Below are positions 8,910 through 17,300 of a DNA stretch of 64,000 nucleotides, piece after piece. Within the stretch, counting starts at the first letter, position 1. Each line of letters opens with the position of its first letter. The stretch is from Bacteroides salyersiae WAL 10018 = DSM 18765 = JCM 12988 (GTDB taxonomy: Bacteria; Bacteroidota; Bacteroidia; Bacteroidales; Bacteroidaceae), in the NCBI RefSeq assembly GCF_000381365.1, contig NZ_KB905469.1:1-64000 (forward strand), written 5' to 3'. The position numbers and the translations under genes were made by a program. The notes under the pieces are model-generated. The model saw nothing but the letters and a program-made list of their open reading frames with translations, did no database searches and was not told the origin of the DNA.

Positions 8910-9851
8910 CTATATAATTCCAAGAATATTAGAAATACCTTGTATTACATATGGGGTAGCTTGATTTCCTACAACTCCAATAAGTATTTCTTTAATTGTT
9001 GAAAAAGCCACTTTCAAAATAGAGGATTTGGGCTCAGTTCTACTTAATTGAGATTGTATTATTTTCAATTGTAATTGTATATCTTCAATATCCTCTTTTC
9101 GATTCAATGTTTGTATACAATTATTTATTTCTTGACACAACGAATTTATATTTTCTCTAACTAACTGTGTTATTTGATTGCCTTTACCAGCAACAACTAT
9201 CGTGTCTGATATTGAAATATGAGAATTACCTGTTGCCACTATTCCTGGATTAATTATTTGCGTAACTAAGTTGTCTATATCATTTCTTTTTGCCATAACA
9301 TCAAAATTTATCTCATTATTAAATTGGCTATCAATTTCCAAAAAGAATTCTAGCAATCTAGATTTTATTGATTCTATAATTGCTGTAAAAACTCTGGGAG
9401 ATATTATTTGCCATGCAGACTGTACATATCCATATTGCAGGATGTTATTTATTGTATTATATGCGGCACCAGATAAATACACTCGCAAATTATCATTTTT
9501 TTCCAATGATAATTTTTCAATCTCATAAATAGAATCATAAAAAAGAACCGTTCCTAAAATGGTTCTTTCTTTTTGATTAAACTGATCCAACGGGATTCTA
9601 TATTTTTGCCACATCCCCGTTGGCGTTACAATATTAGCAAAAATTTCGCATGTACTTTTTCTATAGTCAGGTAATTCATCAACTTTTTGATAATCTCCTT
9701 TCGTCTCATTCTTGAGCCATAAAGAAAATTGTTCATTATGCAAATAATGAGCTATAGCTTGCACTTTGAGCAATATAGAAGTTAGTGGCTGATTTTCTAT
9801 CAAATCTTGAACTACACTTTCTATTAATGCCTTTACATTTAATTTTTCCAT
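8910..9851 (-). CDS. AbiTii-domain protein (putative abortive-infection factor)
   Basis: A 313-residue protein whose N-terminal 70 residues match the AbiTii domain: a helical start, then FSLWLKNETKGDYQ (Trp45) and ELPDYR (59-64), the domain's WLxxE..GY..LPxYR signature. The middle (about residues 195-225) is Gly/Ile/Ser-rich and resembles a short beta region. A helical segment follows and the C-terminal 30 residues are hydrophobic (IGVVGNQATPYVIQGISNILGII), as for a membrane-active tail. The ATG at 9851 is preferred over a GTG at 9872. It faces the integrase tail-to-tail and lies in the usual cargo slot of the element. A phage-defence role follows from the domain name only; the toxic mechanism is unknown. 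Its AT-richness exceeds that of the neighbours. Confidence 0.65.
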   Translation of the reverse strand: MEKLNVKALIESVVQDLIENQPLTSILLKVQAIAHYLHNEQFSLWLKNETKGDYQKVDELPDYRKSTCEIFANIVTPTGMWQKYRIPLDQFNQKERTILGTVLFYDSIYEIEKLSLEKNDNLRVYLSGAAYNTINNILQYGYVQSAWQIISPRVFTAIIESIKSRLLEFFLEIDSQFNNEINFDVMAKRNDIDNLVTQIINPGIVATGNSHISISDTIVVAGKGNQITQLVRENINSLCQEINNCIQTLNRKEDIEDIQLQLKIIQSQLSRTEPKSSILKVAFSTIKEILIGVVGNQATPYVIQGISNILGII

Positions 9852-9919
9852 ATGAATGTTATTATATAGCACAAAGATAAAGTTTTAGACATCAAACAGA
9901 AAATACAACCTTACATATT

Positions 9920-10201
9920 TTATTTATGATAATTCTTTTCCAACAATTCTATTACATCTGACTCCTTATATATAATTTTCCCCGGAAGCTGTACATATCC
10001 CAACAGCCCAGTATCTCTGTAATCCTGCAAAGTCCGTTTACTGATACACAGTTTTTGGCAGACTTCCTCACCTGTCAAGTAATGTTCGCCACCCAGTACC
10101 GGACGACAATTCGTTATCATGTATTCCACATTCCTCAACACCCGGTCAAGGGATGAAAACAATACTTGTGTAGTATTGGAATCTTTCGTTATCAAATCCA
10201 T
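9920..10201 (-). CDS. Excisionase-type helix-turn-helix protein
   Basis: A 93-residue small DNA-binding protein of the HTH_17 / MerR-like winged-helix type. The core LTGEEVCQKLCISKRTLQDYRDTGLLGYVQLPGKIIYKESDVIELL is the standard helix-turn-helix plus wing of element-encoded excisionase or regulator proteins. It sits six bases downstream of a paralogous gene in the same direction, and the pair probably forms an operon. Such pairs control excision in Bacteroides conjugative and mobilizable elements. Whether it acts as excisionase or repressor cannot be told. Confidence 0.75.
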   Translation of the reverse strand: MDLITKDSNTTQVLFSSLDRVLRNVEYMITNCRPVLGGEHYLTGEEVCQKLCISKRTLQDYRDTGLLGYVQLPGKIIYKESDVIELLEKNYHK

Positions 10202-10206
10202 AAATT

Positions 10207-10494
10207 CTATTTTTTAGAGTTATTCTTCACGTGATTTTGCATAAAGGTTCCCACATCCGAAATCTTATAATAAATCTTGTTATTGATTTGCGAATAAGGT
10301 AATTTGCCCATATCACGATAGGTTTGCATCGTCTGGGCAGACACATTCAGCAAACGGCAGGTTTCGCAGTTATCCAACCACTTATCCTGTTTTCTCCGCA
10401 AAGGAATACACAGGGCATCCATACGATTGATAAAGTGCTTAAACTTTTCCTGCCAAAGTTCGAATGTTTTCTTTTCAATGGTTACTATTTCCAT
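10207..10494 (-). CDS. Excisionase-type helix-turn-helix protein (paralogue)
   Basis: A 95-residue protein with an N-terminal helical part (KKTFELWQEKFKHFINRMDAL) and a C-terminal HTH_17 domain (NCETCRLLNVSAQTMQTYRDMGKLPYSQINNKIYYKISDVGTFM). It is the first gene of a two-gene leftward operon with the neighbour at 9920-10201. The upstream space contains the phased TGTCC array at 10574-10608, which may be its own operator or the target of the divergent regulator. It looks intact. Confidence 0.75.
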   Translation of the reverse strand: MEIVTIEKKTFELWQEKFKHFINRMDALCIPLRRKQDKWLDNCETCRLLNVSAQTMQTYRDMGKLPYSQINNKIYYKISDVGTFMQNHVKNNSKK

Positions 10495-10837
10495 ATTTCA
10501 TTATGTTTTGATATTACTTCTTTTTTCTTGTTTGATGCAAATATATAGCCTTGAATAATAGCTTATTTCAGACTGTCCGCAGATGTCCTTATATGTCCTC
10601 ACTTGTCCCACTTGCACAGAGAAAAGAATAAGAAAAACCGAAAAAGGTAATCGATATAAAGAACTTCGTTCACGTTTCATTCTCTATTATAATAAGGTGA
10701 AGAACACAAACGAACTTTCACGGTCTGATAGTATTTTGAAGCAGAGCCGAGCAAAGCAATTCCAAACGCCTGACACTTTGTTTTTTTACCATTTTTTCTT
10801 ATTTTATTTGTGGTGCTAATTCAAAAAACAAAGCATC
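10495..10837. promoter_or_regulatory. Divergent control region of the element
   Basis: A 343-base gap between leftward and rightward HTH genes. It holds four TGTCC pentamers at 10574, 10584, 10594 and 10604, one per 10 bp and all in the same orientation. An AT-rich stretch lies near 10780-10815 just ahead of the rightward gene. No credible coding sequence is present. Confidence 0.55.
10574..10608 (+). repeat. Four TGTCC iterons with 10-bp period
   Basis: TGTCC begins at 10574, 10584, 10594 and 10604, so each copy faces the same side of the helix. Bases between copies vary, which points to protein recognition and not to simple tandem duplication. It lies between divergent regulators of the element. 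Confidence 0.7.
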
Positions 10838-11143
10838 ATGAACAATCCTTTTGAAGAAATTTTCAAGCGGCTGGAAAACATCGAAAAGATGATTTCCCCC
10901 GTAATCAGTTCTTCATCCGAAGAACCGGACAGCAGGCAATCTGTTTTAGTCAAAATATCCGTAGCCAGCCGGATAACCGGATATTCAGTTAATTACCTCT
11001 ACCACTTAGCCAGCAGCGGAGCAATACCATGTGTCAAGCGTGGACGCTCCTTACGTTTCGATGTGGACGAGTTGCAGCGGTGGATGCAGCAACAATATGT
11101 ACCAGCTTCCAACAAACTATCCGATGAAAGAGAAAAGAGATAA
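10838..11143 (+). CDS. Excisionase-family helix-turn-helix protein
   Basis: A 101-residue protein. Its N-terminal part (FEEIFKRLENIEKMI) is a short coiled-coil-like helix. From residue 40 onward VKISVASRITGYSVNYLYHLASSGAIPCVKRGRSLRFDVDELQRWMQ is a typical excisionase HTH_17 domain. It overlaps the start of the VirE/VapE-like pseudogene (ATG 11124) by 20 bases, the usual arrangement in these elements, so the two were translationally coupled. It looks intact. Confidence 0.8.
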   Translation: MNNPFEEIFKRLENIEKMISPVISSSSEEPDSRQSVLVKISVASRITGYSVNYLYHLASSGAIPCVKRGRSLRFDVDELQRWMQQQYVPASNKLSDEREKR

Positions 11144-12112
11144 CGAAGCGGAACACATCGAGGGTAGGCTATCCAAGAACGAGCGCATCGAAAGGCAGCT
11201 TAATTCCTTATACGACTTCCGGTTTAATATTGTGAAAAGCAGGACAAAATATCGGGCTGCAAATACTTCCGGTTTGTATCAGCCAGTCACAAAGTTTACT
11301 TTGAACTCTTTCTGCCGAAAACATCCGTATGATATTGGAAAGCGATTTCGCAAATAAGGTGCATCCCATACGGGAAAACATGGTGGCTGGATAACCTTTG
11401 CCCGTCACCGCTAAAAAATTATCTATTTACCGGGAAGATAGACCCACAGAGCAAAGATATTCTGACACTGATAGCCGAATATCTGTTTATCAACATTGAC
11501 GACCAGATAAAGGAACTCAACAAGCAGAATGAAAACGCATTAAAGAACCTGATAACCACCCCGGCAGTTAAATACCGCAGACCGTATGATATTTACATAG
11601 AGGAATATCCGCATTTAGCCAGCTTCATGGCTTCAGTGAACGGTAACGAGTTCTTGACAGACCCGACAGGGAACAGACGATTTCTGCCTTTTGAAGTCCT
11701 GCACATTGATAAACCGACAGCAGAAAGTATCAACATGGATAATGTCTACTCCGAAATCATGTACTTGTATCGGCAAGGTGTACGCTATTGGTTTAATGAT
11801 GCGGAGATTGAAGAACTGCACCTGACAAATGCGGAATTTGAGGTGTAAACAATTGAGTTTGAAATGCTGATGCAGTATTTTGAAAAGCCCACAGAGGAAG
11901 AAGAAAGTCTATTCTTTATGACAACAGCGCAAATCCTCACTTGTTTACGGGATGTCTGCCCTATGCAGCTATCTGAAAAGCGGTTGGGGGAAGCATTGCG
12001 GAAAGCCAGATTCAAACGGGTACAAAAGCGCATCAGTAACTGCAATTATTCGGTATATGGGTACAGAATAAAGCCTGTTTCCATACCCTACACCGATAAC
12101 GATTACGGTTAA
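11124..12112 (+). pseudogene. VirE/VapE-like ATPase, internally deleted
   Basis: The frame opens with MKEKRDNEAEHIEGRLSKN and continues to about 11390, where sequence resembling ..ESDFANKVHPIRE runs directly into TWWLDNLCPSPL in another frame. The intervening part, which in this family holds the Walker A loop ending in GK(T), is missing. After the junction the C-terminal part reads on (LFINIDDQIKELN, SVNGNEFLTDPTGNRRFLPFEV) to a stop at 11846-11848. That stop replaces what looks like a Gln codon, since the family sequence resumes immediately (TIEFEMLMQYF) to 12112. So there are at least two lesions: an out-of-frame deletion and a nonsense codon. The intact family is thought to work with the primase in element replication. 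Confidence 0.82.
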
Positions 12113-12445
12113 TACAGCGTTTTATAATTGGTTGGTACTGCTCATGCAGTAACTACCTAAAAACATCTTACTGTAATTTATTCATTGAATACCAGTTATT
12201 TATACAATACGCGGTAAGGAGTAAGATAAAACCCTGAACTTTCAGGAAATTTGAGAAAAAAGAAAAGTCAAAAAACAACACAGGTAACATTTCTATCTCT
12301 CTTGTATAGAATGACTTACTTATCTTACTGCATAGAGTATAATCCGTTGAGAGAAAAAGAGATAGGTGCAGAAAGTTGACAGTTTTTCTTCTTACTCGCT
12401 TCTTACTTCATTACTACGATTTACAAACATTCAAAAATAAAGATT
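12113..12445. other. Non-coding gap before the primase
   Basis: Contains a perfect hairpin TACTGC-TCAT-GCAGTA at 12136-12151 and an imperfect pair around GTAAGATAA / TTATCTTAC. AT-rich, no coding frame. A replication or transfer origin is possible by position but no specific motif is recognised. Confidence 0.4.
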
Positions 12446-13528
12446 ATGACTTATCAGGAAGCTAACCATATCAGTATCAAAGACTATCTGAAATCATTGG
12501 GCATTCTACCCGCAGTGGATAAATATTATTACGGCATGTACCACAGCCCGTTCCGTCAGGATGATACGCCCAGTTTCAAGGTAGATTACGGTGTAAACCT
12601 GTGGTGTGACTTCGGGACAGGCGAGGGCGGTTCACTCATTGACCTTGTGATGAAGCAGCACGGGTGCAACGCCTACGGTGCTATCTGTCGGCTGGAACAG
12701 TATTCATCCGGAAATTCTTTTTCTTTTCAAGGGAAAGAGGTTTCAGAAAAGAATCAGCATGAAAGGAAACAACCGACCAGCCCGATAGAACTCCGTAAAA
12801 TCCAGCCGTTGCAGAATCCGGCACTCATGGATTATTTGAGAAGCAGGAACATTCCACCTCAAATGGCAGCACACTATGTGCAGGAAATGTATTACCGTAT
12901 CGGTGACAAACCTTATTTTGCACTCGCTTTCAAGAACGATGCCGGAGGTTACGAGCTTCGCAATCCACGTTTCAAAGGTAGTACATCACCCAAAGACATC
13001 ACACATATACGGCAGTCGGGCAAAAAGAACGATAGCTGTTTTGCTTTCGAGGGAGTTGTGGACTATCTTTCTTTTATCGCCATCCGGCAGAAAACAAATC
13101 CTACCTATCCTTGTCTTGACTGGCAGGATTATGTTATCCTGAACTCAACCACAAATGTAGATAAAGCCCTATACCCGTTAGCCGAATACGAACATATCCA
13201 CTGCCTTTTGGATAATGACGATGCAGGGCGTAAAGCTACCCAAGCCATACAAAAAGAATATTGTTGGCATGTACGTGATTCATCACATCTGTACAGTGAA
13301 TACAAGGACTTGAACGATTATCTGTGTGGGAAGAAGTTCAACCAAGCAGAGAATAGGATACAACAATCAACCCAACAAACGCAGCCGGAGAAACAAAAAC
13401 AGGTAGTCAGTACGAAGCTGACAGAGTTACAGTACTACGCCATCAAGAAACGAGCCGGAGAATCCGGTCTACCTATTAGCGAATACGCCCGGCAAGCGGT
13501 TGTTCCGGCAGAAGTAATCCCCGGCTGA
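12446..13528 (+). CDS. Toprim primase with fused, frameshifted Mob C-terminus
   Basis: A 360-residue DNA primase of the kind carried by Bacteroides mobilizable elements. Residues 8-83 form the N-terminal CHC2-like fold without the full zinc ligands (YGMYHSPFRQDDTPSFKVD, DFGTGEGGSLIDLV). The Toprim domain has the catalytic Glu202 in FEGVVDYLS and the acidic DND at 256-258 in LLDNDDAGRKA. From about residue 316 the sequence changes to a ribbon-helix-helix Mob accessory start (VVSTKLTELQYYAIKKRAGESG), so two normally separate proteins appear joined. The fused part ends early at 13528 through a one-base loss in a C run. The primase core looks functional. Confidence 0.82.
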   Translation: MTYQEANHISIKDYLKSLGILPAVDKYYYGMYHSPFRQDDTPSFKVDYGVNLWCDFGTGEGGSLIDLVMKQHGCNAYGAICRLEQYSSGNSFSFQGKEVSEKNQHERKQPTSPIELRKIQPLQNPALMDYLRSRNIPPQMAAHYVQEMYYRIGDKPYFALAFKNDAGGYELRNPRFKGSTSPKDITHIRQSGKKNDSCFAFEGVVDYLSFIAIRQKTNPTYPCLDWQDYVILNSTTNVDKALYPLAEYEHIHCLLDNDDAGRKATQAIQKEYCWHVRDSSHLYSEYKDLNDYLCGKKFNQAENRIQQSTQQTQPEKQKQVVSTKLTELQYYAIKKRAGESGLPISEYARQAVVPAEVIPG

Positions 13529-13719
13529 ACAGACAGGATGCAGACACTATCCGCAAATTGGCAGGAGAAGCCAACAACCTCAACCAGCTTGCACACCGTG
13601 CCAATGTAGGAGGTTTTGCACTCGTGGCTATGGAGCTTGTGAAACTGAAAAACAGGATTATTGAAATTATAAATCAGTTGTCGGATGATTGGAAAAATAA
13701 AAAAGGGAAGCGGATTTAA
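13394..13719 (+). pseudogene. MobC-like mobilization accessory protein, fused and frameshifted
   Basis: The segment starting KQVVSTKLTELQ continues the primase frame to the stop at 13528. In the +1 frame the same protein goes on from 13522 (RLNRQDADTIRKLAGEANN, then HRANVGGFALVAMELVKL) for 65 codons to a TAA at 13717-13719. One C appears missing in the run ATCCCCGG at 13517-13524. The family (ribbon-helix-helix relaxosome accessory) binds oriT with the relaxase. The 3' end overlaps the relaxase start (13685), as is usual for mob pairs. Confidence 0.75.
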
Positions 13720-14602
13720 AAGCTGCGTGAACTATATACTCGGCAAGGAAAAGGCAGTTTTGCTTCATGCGAAGGGAGTGTTAGCCGAAAGCAAGCAGGA
13801 CATTATCCGTAGTTTCTGTATGCAAACAGAAATGAATCCCGGTTTGAAGAAGCCAGTCGGACATATTGCCCTAAGTTATTCGGTAGTGGATGCCCCAAAA
13901 CTAACAGACGAGAAAATGATACAGTTGGCACAGGAGTACATGCGTGAAATGAAAATCACCGATACGCAATATATTATCGTGCGGCATCAAGACCGGGAAC
14001 ATCCGCATGTACATATCGTATTCAACCGGATAGATAATAACGGCAAAACCATTTCAGACAGCAACGATATGTACCGGAACGAGCAAGTTTGCAAGAAGCT
14101 GAAAGAAAAACACGGACTGTATTTTGCCAAAGGGAAAGAACAGGTAAAACAACACCGTCTAAGAGAGCCGGACAAAACGAAATACGAAATTTACACGGCT
14201 GTAAAGAATGAAATCGGAAAATCAAGGAACTGGCAGCAGTTACAGAAGCAGTTAACGGAAAAAGGTATCAGCATTCAGTTCAAACACAAAGGGCAGACGG
14301 ATGAGATACAGGGTATTTCCTTTTCCCAAGGTGAATACACGTTCAAAGGCTCGGAGATTGACCGCAGTTTCAGTTTTTCCAAATTGAATAAATATTTCGA
14401 GGATGCAAGGTTGACAACAGCCGGAAGCAACAAACAGATGATTACCGCACATACACGAGAGCCAGCAATAAACAAAAGTGATAATTTGCTACTGGCAGGT
14501 TTAGGCGGTCTGTTTTCTGTTTCGTCCTCTCCTGTTGATGAAACGCCCGACAATCCCGATTTGAGAAAGAAGAAGAAAAAGAAACGACAATTTAAGTTAT
14601 AA
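13685..14602 (+). CDS. Relaxase / mobilization nuclease (MobP-type)
   Basis: A 305-residue protein that would nick oriT and pilot the transferred strand. Tyr17 in VNYILG is a candidate nucleophile, His60 lies in the motif II-like GHIALSYS, and the metal-binding three-histidine motif is HPHVH at 106-110 followed by IVFNRID. The C-terminal half is basic and ends in a KKKKKK-type tail. The length fits the small relaxases of Bacteroides mobilizable transposons. It overlaps the remnant of the Mob accessory gene and is intact, so the element could once be mobilized by a conjugative element acting in trans. Confidence 0.88.
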   Translation: MIGKIKKGSGFKSCVNYILGKEKAVLLHAKGVLAESKQDIIRSFCMQTEMNPGLKKPVGHIALSYSVVDAPKLTDEKMIQLAQEYMREMKITDTQYIIVRHQDREHPHVHIVFNRIDNNGKTISDSNDMYRNEQVCKKLKEKHGLYFAKGKEQVKQHRLREPDKTKYEIYTAVKNEIGKSRNWQQLQKQLTEKGISIQFKHKGQTDEIQGISFSQGEYTFKGSEIDRSFSFSKLNKYFEDARLTTAGSNKQMITAHTREPAINKSDNLLLAGLGGLFSVSSSPVDETPDNPDLRKKKKKKRQFKL

Positions 14603-14606
14603 GCGT

Positions 14607-14771
14607 ATGGAAGAGAATTTAATTTTAGAGGGGCTTCTCTCTATGGTTACGGAACTGAAAGAGAAGCAGGAACAACAGGTGACACCAGCCAGCCGAGAGG
14701 AAACGATAAACCGACTGGATATTATCGAGCAGCGTATTTTGGACCAAATAGTTAAAAAAGGAAGCGGATAA
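14607..14771 (+). CDS. Small hypothetical protein after the relaxase
   Basis: A 54-codon frame, MEENLILEGLLSMVTELKEK to IVKKGSG. It is predicted to be helical and coiled-coil-like with many Glu, Gln and Lys, and it starts four bases after the relaxase stop. In related mobilizable elements a gene here encodes a longer BtgB-type protein with a similar coiled-coil start and a transmembrane segment. Here the frame stops before any membrane segment, so it is probably a truncated remnant. Function unknown. Confidence 0.45.
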   Translation: MEENLILEGLLSMVTELKEKQEQQVTPASREETINRLDIIEQRILDQIVKKGSG

Positions 14772-14836
14772 GTTAGGGAAGCCATAGAAACGAGAGAACC
14801 GGAGCAAGTGATACCCACTACTCCGGCTTACCCGTC

Positions 14837-15190
14837 TTACTTCTTTTCCCAAAACTGTTTTTCAAAGTTGCGGAGCATGACCGCATTAAATCGTTCCTTG
14901 ATGAACTTCCGGACATCCGAAGCCCGATAATAGACTTTTCCGCTAATCAACATATAGGGAAGCTCGTTTTTGCTTCGCAGACGTTGTAAAGTTCTAATGC
15001 TAACTTTAAACAATAGGCATAAATCTTGATTATCCAGTAGGTTATCATCTTCGGGCAGCACTTTATCTGCATTGCGCAATATTCGTACATCCTTGCAAAG
15101 CTCATCCAATTTGTCAAATAGCTTTTGCATCCATTCCTTGAAATCATAGTTTTCTATATACATATTTGCTTCATTTTTCAGATTATACAT
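14837..15190 (-). CDS. Helix-turn-helix DNA-binding protein of the element
   Basis: A 117-residue protein with an N-terminal helical segment (YDFKEWMQKLFDKLDELCKDVRIL) and a C-terminal HTH_17 domain (NQDLCLLFKVSIRTLQRLRSKNELPYMLISGKVYYRASDVRKFI). It is a third relative of the HTH pair at 9920-10494. An internal ATG at 15163 is an alternative start. It is convergent with the relaxase cluster and just downstream of the RteC-like remnant, which matches the rteC/excisionase control modules of Bacteroides elements. Confidence 0.72.
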   Translation of the reverse strand: MYNLKNEANMYIENYDFKEWMQKLFDKLDELCKDVRILRNADKVLPEDDNLLDNQDLCLLFKVSIRTLQRLRSKNELPYMLISGKVYYRASDVRKFIKERFNAVMLRNFEKQFWEKK

Positions 15191-15293
15191 TCATGATTAT
15201 CAATTGATTGATGAAGCAAAGTTCGGAAAACCAGTGCAAAGAAATCACGGGGTAGCACATGGAATCCCCTATAAATTAAAGCTAAATCATTGA

Positions 15294-15906
15294 TTATCTA
15301 TATCCTTTTTTATCATGTTCGTTTCGGATAAGGTCAGATAGTCCATTAAGAAATTCGGTTATTTTGCCCGGCTTGCGTTTTATTACGTCCTCATGCTTTT
15401 GGTGATAGTCTTTCAGTTGGATGTTAAACACCCATTCAAAGGCTTTAGACAAGTCGGACAAGAAAGCAGGTTTGCCATTTTTATAGACGATACATTTGGA
15501 AAGGAATAAACCGCTGACAATTTCCATTATATCAATCAGGTTTGTTTTGTCTGCCAAATAAAGAGGGGAAAAAGGTTGTTTGTTAAAGTATGATTTAAAT
15601 TGTTCCGGGTACTTGATGCGCCATTCAACAAGGCGTATTTCATTGTTCAGTAATCCTATCGCTTCATCAACAAGATACAAATAAGGCATTTTTTTCTTGC
15701 TCAAACCGTACATGATACGATTTAAGTCTATGCAATCCGAATGAAAAATAGCGTAATAAAACGCTATTATCCTATTCGCTGATACTGAAATCAGCCAATT
15801 GAATAGCCAATTCTTCAATAGCTTCTGTAAACTCTGATACGGAAACTTTACGTTGTGAGCATTCCGATAATAATCGAAAGAAACTCAAATCTGATATTTT
15901 GTTCAT
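15294..15906 (-). pseudogene. RteC-like regulator, frameshifted
   Basis: Reading leftward from ATG 15906, MNKISDLSFFRLLSECSQRK runs 44 codons to a TAG at 15772-15774. The frame one base over (open from a TTG at 15818) continues with NRIIAFYYAIFHSDCIDLNR to the stop at 15294. The C-terminal part (KTNLIDIMEIVSGLF .. DLSKAFEWVFNIQLKDYHQKHEDVIKRKPGK) resembles the C-terminal domain of RteC, the tetracycline-responsive regulator of CTnDOT excision. A single-base change near 15780-15790 would restore one frame. Two separate small genes cannot be excluded. Confidence 0.5.
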
Positions 15907-15950
15907 GCAATAGAAATACTAAATGTTTCTTTATTAAGCATATATATTTG

Positions 15951-16589
15951 TCATCCCATTAAATAGCATTCAAGTGAAGCTATTGAATTAAAAACATTTC
16001 CAGCATTGTGAGCTTCTAATTTTTGTACATCTAAGCAAGAAGTTACCCATGAAGCAGATAAACATCGTATTCCAACTTCCCTACAAGACACAATATCTGA
16101 AACTGTATCACCTATATATATCATTTCATCCGGTTGTAACTTATAATCTACAAGCAATTCCCTAAAATTCTCTGCTTTATTATTTTTGAAAGGATTTCCA
16201 GTTTTTACTTTATCAAAACACGTGTCCATATTAAATTGACGTAATGTTATCGCACAGCTCTTTTCTCCTTTTCCTGTAACCAAAGCAATAGGAATAGATT
16301 TCTTTTTTAACTTCTCAATCAGTTCTGTTATACCGTCAAAAGGACGAGGGCACATTATATGCATTTGTTCGTATATCACGTAGAAGTCATCCAAGGCTTT
16401 TTCCGAATTATTACCAACAAGTTTTTTTATCATCCCTTTTTCATTTAGTCCAAAAGTTTCTAAAATATCATTCTCGGATACATCATTAAGAGTAACATAG
16501 GGAGTTACTGCTTTTTTTAAGGCTTTGAGGCACATGGGAATTGTATCTCCAATTGTACCGTCTAAATCAAAAGCTACTAATTTAATCAT
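15951..16589 (-). CDS. HAD-superfamily phosphatase (phosphoglycolate phosphatase-like)
   Basis: A 212-residue cytosolic HAD subfamily IA hydrolase. Motif I is FDLDGTIGD (residues 7-15) with the nucleophile Asp, motif II is LVTGKG, the lysine of motif III lies in GNPFKNNKAENF, and motif IV is YIGDTVSDI. A helical cap domain is present between motifs I and II. The substrate cannot be read from sequence. It follows the acetyltransferase gene by four bases in the same direction, and the pair forms a small cargo operon divergent from the AraC gene. Confidence 0.85.
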   Translation of the reverse strand: MIKLVAFDLDGTIGDTIPMCLKALKKAVTPYVTLNDVSENDILETFGLNEKGMIKKLVGNNSEKALDDFYVIYEQMHIMCPRPFDGITELIEKLKKKSIPIALVTGKGEKSCAITLRQFNMDTCFDKVKTGNPFKNNKAENFRELLVDYKLQPDEMIYIGDTVSDIVSCREVGIRCLSASWVTSCLDVQKLEAHNAGNVFNSIASLECYLMG

Positions 16590-16593
16590 AACC

Positions 16594-17190
16594 TTACATT
16601 TGATTGATTTTCCGTATCACCCGACAAGTATTTCCCACCGCCAAGCTATTTGCCGGAATATCTTTGGTTACAACACTTCCTGCACCAATCACACTTTTTT
16701 GCCCTATTGTCACACCCGGTAAAATAATTACTCCACCGCCAATCCAGCAGCCATCCTCTATCATGACAGGGAGGGCAAAAGTTCGACGGACATATTTACA
16801 GCCATCCGGGGTTTCTGTCAATACAAGCCGTTCATTAAACTCTACCGGGTGAGTTGCCGTATAGATTTGTACATTAGGTGCTACCAGCACATTGTTCCCT
16901 ATGGTAATCTTATTGCAATCGACAAATGTACAGCCAGTATTTACGGTGACATTATCACCGATATGTATATTGCATCCATAATCACATATAAACGAATGAC
17001 CGACAGAAACATTTGCACCTATGCTTCCAAACATTTCCTTTAGTACGGCATGTTTTTCAGTCTTTTGTTCATACGGCAAAGAATTGTATTTCATCAACAA
17101 GTGATGAGCTTTACTTTTCAAATCCATAAAAAATGGGTCGTGGCAATCATACCATTCACCAGCCAAACATTTTTCCATTTCTGTTTTCAT
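16594..17190 (-). CDS. Sugar O-acetyltransferase (maltose/galactoside acetyltransferase type)
   Basis: A 198-residue left-handed beta-helix acetyl-CoA transferase. The N-terminal Mac-type segment (EKCLAGEWYDCHDPFFMDLKSKAHHLLMKYN) is followed by hexapeptide repeats (GANVSVGHSFICDYGCNIHIGDNVTVNTGC..). The catalytic His lies in TATHPV, and VIEDGCWIGGGVIILPGVTIGQKSVIGAGSVVTKDI is the usual C-terminal coil. It likely acetylates a free sugar or nodulation-factor-like acceptor in the cytosol. It is first in the operon with the HAD phosphatase and divergent from an AraC regulator, a plausible controller. Confidence 0.88.
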   Translation of the reverse strand: MKTEMEKCLAGEWYDCHDPFFMDLKSKAHHLLMKYNSLPYEQKTEKHAVLKEMFGSIGANVSVGHSFICDYGCNIHIGDNVTVNTGCTFVDCNKITIGNNVLVAPNVQIYTATHPVEFNERLVLTETPDGCKYVRRTFALPVMIEDGCWIGGGVIILPGVTIGQKSVIGAGSVVTKDIPANSLAVGNTCRVIRKINQM

Positions 17191-17300
17191 AAGCTATAAT
17201 TTTAAATATGTTGCAAAGTTATACCGATTTTCCGGCTGATTTCAGGTATTATTTTTCGTCATTTTGGTATTAATCCATTTTTTAGGGCTATATTTATGGC

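Noticed and set aside
10583..10819. 78-codon frame starting in the TGTCC array
   Set aside because: No family resemblance; the region reads better as a regulatory spacer between divergent genes.
13987..14553. Cys/Ser-rich minus-strand frames opposite the relaxase
   Set aside because: Shadows of the relaxase codons, whose HPHVH motif and length are unambiguous.
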